Shown: one piece after another, positions 1 through 5,503 of the stretch
Position numbering within the stretch: position 1 is the stretch's first letter
Layout of the letters: every line of letters begins with the position of its first letter
Translations under genes and position numbers: made by a program
From: Methanosarcinaceae archaeon
GTDB taxonomy: Archaea > Halobacteriota > Methanosarcinia > Methanosarcinales > Methanosarcinaceae
Direction: 5' to 3'
DNA length: 6,800 bases
NCBI GenBank assembly: GCA_030594665.1
Contig: JAUVET010000071.1
Coordinates: forward strand, 1-6,800
Notes under the pieces: model-generated
What the model was told of the DNA's origin: nothing
Databases searched by the model: none
The model's input: the letters and a program-made list of their open reading frames with translations, nothing else

Positions 1-101
1 ATTTTATTGAAGTTTTGGAGTCAGCAGATCAATCCAGTGAATTAATCGCTACTCTTCAGTCGATTTTAGGGGTGGAAACAGGTGCGGTCGCAGTTTGTTG
101 A
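1..101 (+). CDS. 3' end of an unidentified protein gene (partial)
   Basis: The third forward frame is open from the window edge to a TGA at 99-101 and encodes 32 residues ending in GVETGAVAVC. The other two forward frames and the reverse frames I read are interrupted by stops, so this is the best coding candidate here. The residues resemble a soluble helical C-terminus with acidic and small amino acids. I do not recognise the family and cannot give a function. The gene begins outside the window. The next 33 bases lead to a small GCCAT/ATGGC dyad (134-149) without a T run, which is weak as a terminator. Beyond that, 102-280 shows nothing I can assign. Confidence 0.35.
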   Translation, partial: FIEVLESADQSSELIATLQSILGVETGAVAVC

Positions 102-280
102 TATTGATTTGTGAAATCCAAGCCTATCTTGACGCCATGGTTCTATGGCTATTGTCATAATATTGTTTCATTCCTATTGTGTTAATAATTAACATTCGGT
201 TTCATTATATATAACCTGTTGCCGCCATTGTGTGAACTGCCCCTCCCTGCCTCTTTGCAGCAAGAAAAGAGTCTTCTGCT

Positions 281-459
281 TCATTCAAATAAATTGCAAA
301 AGGACGGGCACCCGGGCAGAATAAATGATATGAATATGGTGGGATCAAGGCAGAGCTGGCGGTCGAATGTGTCAGGGTTGCCGCTGATGTAGCCCCATCT
401 GTTATTAAATGGTGCTCGATAGCTGCTTCGAATGTGGCTTCTTTATATATCTTACTCAC
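281..459 (-). pseudogene. hsdR: type I restriction endonuclease subunit R, N-terminal remnant
   Basis: HsdR subunits are the translocating ATPase and nuclease of type I restriction complexes and are about 1000 residues long. Only the start survives here. A GTG at 459-457 has a good ribosome site (GGAGGG, six bases upstream) and encodes MSKIYKEATFEAAIEHHLI, which matches the usual HsdR opening (FEAAIE followed by HHL). After TDG at about 394 the homology moves to the next frame, which reads GYISGNPDTFDRQLCLDP and FISFI, corresponding to the family's G-Y-x-x-G-N-P-x-x-F-D-R block. Restoring one G in the GGGG run at 393-396 joins the two halves. Recognisable similarity ends near 320, and the shifted frame stops at 283-281. 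All helicase and nuclease motifs are absent. The GTG overlaps the stop of an upstream frame by four bases, as in an operon. This is a dead fragment, identified from motif memory only. Confidence 0.6.
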
Positions 460-536
460 CGCTTTCCCTCCGTCTTGTTTATGTCGCAATCCGTGTCGCA
501 ATTTGTCGCGATCTGTATCGCGTCAAACATACAATG
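456..536 (-). pseudogene. 3' end of the gene that preceded hsdR (remnant)
   Basis: A minus-strand frame ends with TGA at 458-456, so that GTGA is shared with the hsdR start codon; this four-base overlap is typical of translational coupling. The last residues read FDAIQIATNCDTDCDINKTE. The three GCGACA-containing repeats in this stretch make the reading frame uncertain, since another frame reads in Arg, Asp and Thr residues. The expected neighbours of hsdR are hsdM, hsdS or a regulator or ATPase gene, but nothing upstream of 536 resembles them. It is probably the truncated tail of the neighbouring restriction-operon gene. The family is not identified. Confidence 0.3.
482..513. repeat. three tandem TGTCGCRAT repeats
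   Basis: Units TGTCGCAATCCG (482-493), TGTCGCAATT (494-503) and TGTCGCGATC (504-513) follow each other head to tail, with a weaker TGTATCGCG after them. Unit lengths of 12, 10 and 10 change the reading frame between units. They lie inside the end of the gene remnant upstream of hsdR and look like slippage within coding DNA rather than a regulatory array. Confidence 0.5.
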
Positions 537-596
537 TTGCTGGATAGAAAGGGGCAAGGCAGATGAGAAAAACGAGCAACCACACGCGCGCAGCGC

Positions 597-717
597 GGCA
601 TGTTCCAACACCATGAATATGAAATATAAAATTGTTTTCAAGCAGTGTCGTATTTGTAGATATTAGAATTGCATGTTTGGGTTGTGGATTGTGGGCTTGG
701 CAGTATTGGAACACGCC
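597..717. repeat. imperfect inverted repeat with GC-rich flanks
   Basis: GGCATGTTCCAA at 597-608 matches the reverse complement of TTGGAACACGCC at 706-717 in 11 of 12 positions. Both arms run outward into GC-rich sequence (GCGCGCAGCGCG before the left arm, GCGGCGG after the right arm), although surrounding DNA is AT-rich. The 97 bases between the arms hold no convincing gene. This could be a small non-autonomous element or a degraded mobile-element end. No target-site duplication was identified. Confidence 0.35.
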
Positions 718-750
718 GCCTGCGGCGGTTGTTGTACGGTTTTTTGTTTT
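714..750 (+). terminator. GC hairpin followed by a T-rich tract
   Basis: CGCCGC (714-719) and GCGGCG (722-727) can pair as a short GC stem (or CCGCC/GGCGG with a three-base loop). After ten bases comes GTTTTTTGTTTT at 739-750. On the plus strand this has the form of a terminator and would isolate the downstream ATPase promoter. The hairpin is also part of the right arm of the inverted repeat at 597-717, so it may have arrived with that element. Confidence 0.35.
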
Positions 751-795
751 AAGCTTAAGTTGATTCCCCCTCTAATCATTCTTGACCACAAATCA

Positions 796-860
796 GACTT
801 AAAATAAACTACACATTACTTCAAGTCCGACTTATAGTAAACTACATATAACAATAAGTC
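796..860. repeat. two tandem 32-bp dyad repeats upstream of the ATPase gene
   Basis: Positions 796-827 and 829-860 are two 32-base copies that match at 24 of 32 positions and are separated by one base. Each begins with GACTT and ends with AAGTC, so each is a dyad by itself. At the junction AAGTCCGACTT (823-833) forms a third dyad, and CGACTTAT (828-835) pairs with ATAAGTCG (854-861). The shared core is TAAACTACA. The array ends 12 bases before the ATPase start codon and covers its likely TATA boxes. An operator bound by a dimeric protein, possibly under autogenous control, is the simplest reading. Confidence 0.6.
831..851 (+). promoter_or_regulatory. candidate archaeal promoter of the AAA_14 ATPase gene
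   Basis: Two TATA-like sequences lie inside the second dyad repeat: CTTATAGT (831-838) and ACATATAA (844-851). Archaeal transcription usually begins about 25 bases after the box, so the second would start transcripts at or next to the ATG at 873. No GGAGG- or GGTG-like site precedes that ATG; the bases before it are TTACCTCC. A leaderless transcript would fit. Confidence 0.4.
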
Positions 861-872
861 GAATTTACCTCC

Positions 873-2252
873 ATGCAAGAAGAACTAATAAAAGCATTTT
901 TGAGACAAAATGTGTGGTGGGATACAAATAAAGTCCCCGACGAACTTAAGCAGAAGTTTGTAAGACCAAAAGTGGCCGAGATACAGGACTATCTCGAAAT
1001 TGATCGAATACTTTTGCTTCTTGGTGCCAGACGTGTCGGCAAGACAACAATGATGCATCAGCTCATCGACAATCTGATCAAGAAGAACGTTAAGCCGGGG
1101 AATATACTGTACATAAGAATGGATGATCCATTTATCAACAAATTTCCGCTTACGGAGATCATTGAAATATACAGGCAGTATAAAGCACCAGAGGGCACCA
1201 TCTATCTCTTTTTGGACGAAATACAGCACGCGGATGAATGGGACCTGTGGTTGAAAACCATATACGACCAGAAAGAGAACATCAAGATAATTGCTTCAGG
1301 TTCGGCAGCGGTTCAGCTAAAAAAACAATCTGAAAGTCTCTATGGGCGTTCAATTGAATTTACGATACATCCATTTTCCTTTTTCGAGTTTGCACTTTAC
1401 ATGCAAAAGGATGAAAAAATGTTGCAACTGCGGAACAAGATAAATTTTGATGAACTTGAATTCGATATAGATGCAGCCGAACTGGTCGAACTTGAAAATG
1501 AAATGACATCACTTTTGAACAGATACCTTGTTAGAGGCGGATTTCCAGAGATATTTAACATTTCAGACCTGACAAAGGCATTCTATGTTCTCCGTGATGA
1601 CATCATGAACAAAGCGATATACCACGATATTGTAACCCTGTTCAAAATAAAAGACCCGCAAGTAGTAGAATCACTCATGATCTATCTTGCCGGCAATAGT
1701 GCTGAAATACTAAATAAGGACGGCCTGTCCGGGGATCTGGGAATTCCCAAACCAACGATCTATACATATCTTGATTACTTAAAAAGATCATTTCTTGCAC
1801 GAAATTCAAGAAACTACTCAAGATCAGCCAAAAAAATGCTCCGGACAAGGGAAAAATGGTACATACCGGATGCAGGCGTCATGAACATGTTAAATTACAG
1901 AAATGAAACACTGCTCTCAGATGGCACATACCTTGGGCATCTGGCTGAAACCGTTGTATTTAACCATATTTTAACGCTTGCTGAAATGCAGAATTACAAA
2001 CTCGCATACTGGCGTGATAAAAGTAAGTCTGAAGTAGACATTGTACTTGACATGCACAAACGAGTAGTGCCAATTGAAGTGAAATACCAGTCAAAAATAA
2101 CCAGGCAGGATGTAAAAGGTTTACTGAAATTTATGGATAAATTCGATGTGGATAAAGGTATGCTTGTAACACGGAATGTTTTCAAAAAAGAAAATTATGA
2201 TGGACGGGAAATAATATTTGTGCCCATGTGGGTGTTATTGTTAGCAATGTAA
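873..2252 (+). CDS. AAA_14/DUF4143 family ATPase with PD-(D/E)XK-like C-terminus
   Basis: A 459-residue P-loop ATPase, full length for this archaeal and bacterial family. Walker A is GARRVGKTT (residues 51-59), Walker B is YLFLDEIQ (111-118, D115/E116), and a sensor-like SGS lies at 142-144. Then come the family blocks HPFSFFEF (166-173) and RGGFPEIF (221-228), a winged-helix-like stretch around 280-310 (GLSGDLGIPKPTIYTYL), and the DUF4143 C-terminus. The C-terminal part holds E359, D389 in SEVDIVLD and E402/K404 in IEVKY, arranged as in PD-(D/E)XK nucleases, so DNA cleavage or binding is possible but unproven. The gene stands alone, faces away from the hsdR remnant, and ends in TAA. The ATG is chosen because it lies just beyond the dyad promoter region and the Walker A spacing is normal. 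Members are common in mobile and accessory regions; the substrate is unknown. Confidence 0.93.
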   Translation: MQEELIKAFLRQNVWWDTNKVPDELKQKFVRPKVAEIQDYLEIDRILLLLGARRVGKTTMMHQLIDNLIKKNVKPGNILYIRMDDPFINKFPLTEIIEIYRQYKAPEGTIYLFLDEIQHADEWDLWLKTIYDQKENIKIIASGSAAVQLKKQSESLYGRSIEFTIHPFSFFEFALYMQKDEKMLQLRNKINFDELEFDIDAAELVELENEMTSLLNRYLVRGGFPEIFNISDLTKAFYVLRDDIMNKAIYHDIVTLFKIKDPQVVESLMIYLAGNSAEILNKDGLSGDLGIPKPTIYTYLDYLKRSFLARNSRNYSRSAKKMLRTREKWYIPDAGVMNMLNYRNETLLSDGTYLGHLAETVVFNHILTLAEMQNYKLAYWRDKSKSEVDIVLDMHKRVVPIEVKYQSKITRQDVKGLLKFMDKFDVDKGMLVTRNVFKKENYDGREIIFVPMWVLLLAM

Positions 2253-2280
2253 TGATGGGTGTTGTCTTTGTGCACCCGGC

Positions 2281-2421
2281 CTATGCGATTAAATCCGAAT
2301 TCCGGATGAATGTTATTCCGATATTGAAAGTGTTAACGAGACGAACGGCATCCGTTTCTACCACTAGTTTTCCGGCATCCCATGCCTCAAGCAAAAGGTC
2401 GGGACCTTTTTGGTAACTCAT
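2281..2421 (-). pseudogene. small ORF resembling a fused glycosyltransferase remnant
   Basis: An ATG at 2421-2419 overlaps the TGA of the surface-protein gene as ATGA and opens a 46-codon frame ending in TAG at 2283-2281. It begins MSYQKGPDLLLEAW and continues DAGKLVVETDAV. KGPDLLLEA resembles the beginning of the GT-B (glycosyltransferase group 1) nucleotide-binding half, and EAWDAGK-V-V-x-TDAV resembles the block near its end. The two are normally well over 100 residues apart. A deletion between two copies of the LLEA-coding sequence would give this fusion. It could instead be a short coupled gene or chance. If TAG is read through, the frame runs 33 codons further, antisense to the ATPase 3' end, to a TGA. 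Functional glycosyl transfer is very unlikely at this size. Confidence 0.35.
2393..2411. terminator. palindromic hairpin between convergent genes
   Basis: AAAAGGT (2393-2399) and ACCTTTT (2404-2410) pair perfectly around a CGGG loop and are followed by a T run on the plus strand. The site is 140 bases past the ATPase stop and just past the stop of the minus-strand surface-protein gene, where a bidirectional terminator would be expected. It also lies within the small ORF at 2281-2421, so the palindrome could partly be coding coincidence. Confidence 0.45.
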
Positions 2422-3989
2422 GCCACATATTCCATAAATCCTTTCGATGTGTACGAAACAGTTTTTCCATCTATGTATCCATTGACCACGTAGGTCCCGG
2501 TCAATTCCCATATCACCAGATATTTGTTATCTCCGGTAGATACTGCAATCGGGGAGACATCATCGGTGGTAAAGCTAATAATCATGCTGTTCTCACCATC
2601 ATCGGCATTGAGAACCGTATACCCTGGGAACGAATTATTCTGGAGTTCTGGTATTTGAGGCAGTGTTGTCATTCCATAGTGCTGTATCTGCATCTCCTCA
2701 AATCTCGCAATTATCTTTTTATTCTTCTATACATTCAGGACAGCCCCTCTTGATTCGGTATGATTATTGTTGGTAACGTTCCCAAAGCAAAACGCATATT
2801 TGTCCAGATCATTTCCATCCGGATGGTTCTTGCTCTCGCTCGCTTGTCCCCAGTCCCATCCGATATCGTCCTGCCACAACCAGTAGCCCCAGTTGTGATC
2901 ATGGTAACCTCTTACATTTTCCAGAGTGTATATCTCTTCCTGCATCGTTCCTTTACTGGTGGTAAGCGTACCATCTACTTTCATCTTTGATGATGCAACC
3001 AGCCAGTTGATCACACGGTTTTGCCCATCCTGCATATAAGGTGCGACAAAAAGCGGGGATGGCTCGGTAAATGGTATAAACATGGCATCAAAAGCCGTCT
3101 GGCTATCATTGGATTCGACATGCACAAGGTATCCTTCATCGGTCAGTGTGACCGTATTGTTATAGATTCGAAGATCAGGTGTTTCATTTGAAAATTCCAC
3201 CTCTGTCATATTTACCGGGTAAAAATCTGCAATCATATTTTTGTCATCCGGCGTAGAATAACTCAATACAACCGTAGCCGAAGAACCGTTCAAAATATTA
3301 GAATCATAGATATCACCATTTAATTTTAATGTGACCATCAAGGAAAGGTTCTGTTCCTCATCCATCACATTGAAGTAGTGCCATTCATCGTACATTGGGA
3401 TTCTCGGGTCGTCGCTCAACGGCGGGTGGAATGAGTCGATTTTTGTCAGCCTATTGATCAGACTTTCTTCATATGTAAGATCGAGTCTTGTGTTATCCCC
3501 TGAATGCCACTCGGCAATTTCTTTTGCTGGTAAGGATTCTATGTAAAATCGGATTATCTTGCCTTGATCTTCTGAATTCCCGTTAACGATCAATCTATTC
3601 CATGCGGGTTTTCCGTATTTTCCATTTTTAACAATGGCGTTTCCCCTTACAACATCATCGATCTTAGCAAGAATTGTAGTACCGTCAGGTGCTGGTTCTC
3701 CATTAATGGTAACATTTCCATAGAAACACATGGGCAATAATGGCAGCGGTGTGTCCTGTATGGGCAGCATGCGGGCAGTGGCGTTGACCCATGTTTCATT
3801 AATATTTCCAGCGGTATCCACGATATGCGTGCCGAGTTCGTATGAGGTATCTGGCAGCAGTCCTGTATTTATGCAAGCAGAAATTACTGCTTCATCCTCC
3901 GGGAAAGCACCTGCTGCACTTGCACTTCCTGTAAGTAATAATGTGCAAAGAAGCACAATCGAAATAATTATTTTACTTCTCATTGCCAT
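2418..3989 (-). CDS. exported surface protein with CrtC/AttH-like domain and in-frame amber (pyrrolysine) codon
   Basis: The ATG at 3989 is chosen because AAGGAGAG lies seven bases upstream and a signal peptide follows at once: basic MAMRSK, hydrophobic IIISIVLLCTLLLT, then SASAAG. The mature protein has a beta-rich segment at 40-75 (DTSYELGTHIVDTAGN) as in methanosarcinal surface proteins. A second such domain covers about 85-155 (FYGNVTINGEPAPDGTTILAK). From about 185 to the end is a lipocalin-like CrtC/AttH-type region with EWHYFNVMDEE (202-212) and GYHDHNWGYW (361-370). Codon 421 is TAG (2729-2727). The same frame then runs KNKKIIARFEEMQIQHYG and on to a TGA at 2420-2418, giving 523 residues with pyrrolysine counted. 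Several N-x-S/T sites are present. The substrate is unknown, and carotenoid hydratase activity should not be assumed. It follows the small secreted gene, whose stop overlaps its ribosome site. Confidence 0.85.
2727..2729 (-). other. in-frame TAG, probable pyrrolysine codon
   Basis: The TAG lies between GAVLNV and KNKKIIARFEE, in what should be one continuous beta strand of the CrtC/AttH-like domain. A Tyr codon would need one base change and would fit VLNV-Y-KNKK. No frameshift is needed to continue, and 102 sense codons follow before TGA. Methanosarcinaceae carry pylT/pylS and decode UAG as pyrrolysine; the genes for this are not in the window, so decoding here is inferred. Confidence 0.7.
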
Positions 3990-3996
3990 ATTTGTT

Positions 3997-4004
3997 CTCT
4001 CCTT
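3997..4004 (-). promoter_or_regulatory. ribosome binding site of the surface-protein gene
   Basis: On the minus strand AAGGAGAG precedes ATG (3989) by seven bases. It decides the start, because the open frame extends about 24 codons further upstream but those residues are not signal-like. The site overlaps the TAA of the preceding small gene, linking translation of the two. Confidence 0.75.
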
Positions 4005-4215
4005 AATCAATAAACGATGACTTTTCAAGTGGAATTGAAACCTGACCTGCCGATCTATCATTAGTGTTATTGAAATCGCCTACTTGGCTACTGGTATTAT
4101 TATAACTGCTATTCACAATGGTTTCCTCTTCGATCTCCTGAGTGAGATCTGCTTCTGTAAAGGCTGATGCAGCGAAAATAAAAATGATGAGGATTAGAGG
4201 TATCAAACCAATCAC
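4003..4215 (-). CDS. small secreted Asn/Thr/Ser-rich protein, function unknown
   Basis: A frame of 70 residues starts at GTG (4215) and ends in TAA whose bases are shared with the ribosome site of the surface-protein gene. It opens with the hydrophobic run IGLIPLILIIFIFAASAF, a signal peptide or membrane anchor. An acidic and hydrophilic tail follows (EIEEE, then NSSYNNTSS and FNNTNDRS) with several N-glycosylation motifs. No basic residues precede the hydrophobic run, and no ribosome site sits near the GTG. A good AGGAGG lies about 30 bases further up, directly before an ATG in another frame. Removing one A from the A7 run at 4220-4226 would join that ATG to this frame (MLLLTLTSKNAV...). The true start may therefore be upstream, with a frameshift or sequencing error. 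No family recognised. Confidence 0.5.
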   Translation of the reverse strand: MIGLIPLILIIFIFAASAFTEADLTQEIEEETIVNSSYNNTSSQVGDFNNTNDRSAGQVSIPLEKSSFID

Positions 4216-4300
4216 CGCATTTTTTTGATGTTAATGTTAATAGTAGCATCCTCCTGTTCTCGTTTCATTCTTTTATTGTTTTACTGCACAACTCGCGCTT

Positions 4301-4435
4301 TTATCTGCCCACAGCGCCGCCGTGGTTCACATTACTCCACAGGTCAATGTTGTCGATATCAACATCCAGCGGTGAGTTATGCTATTCCCACTGGTTTCTG
4401 TATGATTTGAAAATAATCGTTAATGCAATTACCTT
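4301..4435 (-). pseudogene. possible surface-protein fragment with internal TAG
   Basis: A minus-strand frame reads SYRNQWE, then TAG (4384-4382), then HNSPLDVDIDNIDLWSNV and NHGGAVGR to a TAA at 4303-4301. The acidic, regular DVDIDNIDLW stretch looks like the end of a beta-sandwich surface domain and unlike random AT-rich DNA. No start codon or ribosome site is visible; the frame opens after a TAA near 4436. It may be the tail of a decayed surface protein whose head lies near 5010. Identification is weak. Confidence 0.2.
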
Positions 4436-4590
4436 TTACAAGAATATCGTTTACATTGCAACTACGTTTATTTTTCATATTGTACCCCCAACACTGGAAT
4501 TCGAATTGTGTGAATTCAGATTTCATCCTGACTATTTCGTTCCAGACATTTTTCTGAAGGTTTTCTATATAAAATATATAAAATGTAGGA

Positions 4591-4610
4591 TATATATAAA
4601 CCTTCTGACT
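4591..4610 (-). promoter_or_regulatory. candidate minus-strand archaeal promoter (BRE + TATA)
   Basis: Read on the minus strand, AGAAGG is followed directly by TTTATATATA, a near-ideal archaeal BRE plus box A. Transcription would begin near 4565-4570 and run towards the small secreted gene and the surface-protein gene. The leader would be about 350 bases and would include the fragment at 4301-4435. The whole 4561-4650 segment is very AT-rich, so chance resemblance is possible. Confidence 0.4.
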
Positions 4611-4620
4611 TTGTTAAATA

Positions 4621-4636
4621 TTTTTATATATTTAAA
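4621..4636 (+). promoter_or_regulatory. candidate plus-strand TATA box
   Basis: TTTTTATATATTTAAA resembles an archaeal box A and lies 24-39 bases before the ATG of the small ORF at 4660. It is divergent to the minus-strand box at 4591-4600. AT richness lowers its value. Confidence 0.25.
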
Positions 4637-4659
4637 TATTATATCCCAAAGATGAAACA

Positions 4660-4833
4660 ATGAAATGTCAAAAAAGCCTGATAACACAATCACAAAAAGA
4701 TCGAGATAACTTTACAAAGCGATTGAGTATATTTTGGAGACTTTTTAATTTCTTCTGGTTGTATCTTCTTACCGCCAAGGCCAAGAGACTGCGGAAACAA
4801 AGCAAATCCATGTCTTTGCGGTGCAGTTTATGA
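4660..4833 (+). CDS. short hypothetical ORF, doubtful
   Basis: The frame encodes 57 residues, starting MKCQKSLITQSQKDRD, with an aromatic stretch FWRLFNFFWLYLL (about 25-37) and a basic end, closing at TGA. It sits just after a TATA-like sequence, so a near-leaderless transcript is possible, but there is no clear ribosome site. A second ATG at 4665 in another frame gives only 14 residues (MSKKPDNTITKRSR). The nearby frame 4750-4880 also has protein-like content, so this may be a frameshifted relic. No family recognised. Confidence 0.2.
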   Translation: MKCQKSLITQSQKDRDNFTKRLSIFWRLFNFFWLYLLTAKAKRLRKQSKSMSLRCSL

Positions 4834-4896
4834 AGTTATGAAGAAGTCAATTTCACTATTCCTCAAAATCAGAAGATAGTCAAAAGTTGTGACGGC

Positions 4897-5010
4897 TCAC
4901 CCAAACGCATCCTATATCGAACCGCTAGAACACACATCCCATGTCGCACCCGCCACCGTGTCCACGCCAGCAAGCATCGCGAGCATCGTAACTACCAACA
5001 AAGACAGCAG
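4897..5010 (-). pseudogene. signal-peptide fragment of a beta-helix-type surface protein
   Basis: The minus frame from 5010 reads LLSLLVVTMLAMLAGVDTVA then GATWDVCSSGSI, TAG (4914-4912), DAFG and TGA (4899-4897). The hydrophobic signal with a small-residue cleavage region followed by W-x-V-C-x-S-G resembles the start of methanosarcinal surface proteins with parallel beta-helix repeats, which continue with a T-I-Q-D-A-I type motif. Here the frame is closed on both sides: a TGA at 5013-5011 directly precedes it. The rest of the protein is missing. The TAG might once have been Tyr or be read as pyrrolysine, but the TGA four codons later ends it regardless. Confidence 0.4.
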
Positions 5011-5079
5011 TCAGCTCATGCTTCTGCCCCTACATGTGCACTCACACAACCCTTGATAATGTACATCACCTGTACAATA

Positions 5080-5503
5080 TCAGTACTCTTTTTCACTGCT
5101 ATTAAATCCCATCAATTTAATGAAATGTTTTGGTGTCCTATATTCTTCAACATCATCAAAATCCCTGTCATAAGAGATCATATACTTGATACCAAATTAT
5201 TTAACAACAGTCAATTGTTCCAGATATTTTTCTTTTATTTGTCCACGATATTTTGACATTGCTTTTTCTACATCCTTGGTCAGCACAATAGTATATGACC
5301 CATACATAAATTTCCTAAATGTATCAGCAAGCCGTTTTTTGTGGAATTTCCTGAAATATTTATACACTTTTGCAACAACCCACTCCAAAATTACAGCCTC
5401 GATAATTTCATCGTTTACAAGATCAATTATCTGATTGGAGTTCGAATCCGGAAACTCGAATGCATATATGAACACTTTCGAGCCTGAAAAACCTATATTT
5501 CAT
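5080..5503 (-). pseudogene. inactivated PIN-domain (VapC-like) toxin gene
   Basis: PIN-domain toxins are small metal-dependent RNases with three or four acidic active-site residues. From 5475 the frame reads VFIYAFEFPDSNSN and on through KEKYLEQLTVVK to a TAA at 5199-5197. It resumes in the same frame as FGIKYMISYDRDF and then TPKHFIKLMGFN to a TGA at 5082-5080. The total of about 140 residues is normal for the family. Damage is multiple. The likely start ATG (5503) overlaps the upstream stop as ATGA but is out of frame with the body, and the first Asp (expected before VFIYAF) is lost. The second acidic position reads Lys (VVAKVYKYF), the third Asp reads Tyr (KEKYLEQ), and a stop replaces probable Tyr. 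Only the SYDRDF acid remains. The upstream partner at 5500-5655 is intact. Confidence 0.75.

Noticed and set aside
134..149. GCCAT/ATGGC dyad after the first partial gene as a terminator.
   Set aside because: The stem is only five pairs and is not followed by a T run.
482..860. The two repeat sets (482-513 and 796-860) as a CRISPR array.
   Set aside because: The units differ from each other, are directly adjacent without spacers, and no cas genes are present.
2382..2753. Plus-strand open frame of 123 codons.
   Set aside because: It is antisense to the end of the surface-protein gene, has no ribosome site and no recognisable motif.
2727..4061. Reading the surface protein as a 444-residue gene starting at 4061 and ending at the TAG.
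   Set aside because: The ribosome site and signal peptide place the start at 3989, and the frame beyond TAG continues the same domain to 2418.
4347..4655. Plus-strand open frame of 102 codons.
   Set aside because: It is rich in Ile, Tyr and Phe as expected from AT-rich noncoding DNA, lacks a ribosome site, and contains TATA-like segments.
4750..4880. Cys-rich plus frame (DCGNKANPCLCG) as a metal-binding protein.
   Set aside because: It has no start or ribosome site and ends at a stop soon after; the match to any zinc or iron site is too loose.
4905..4935. GGTTCGATATAGG on the minus strand as a tRNA T-arm.
   Set aside because: The flanking bases do not form a T stem, and no acceptor or anticodon arm is present.
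5053..5434. Two plus-strand frames opposite the PIN gene.
   Set aside because: They are shadows of the PIN-domain remnant, which has clear family motifs on the minus strand.
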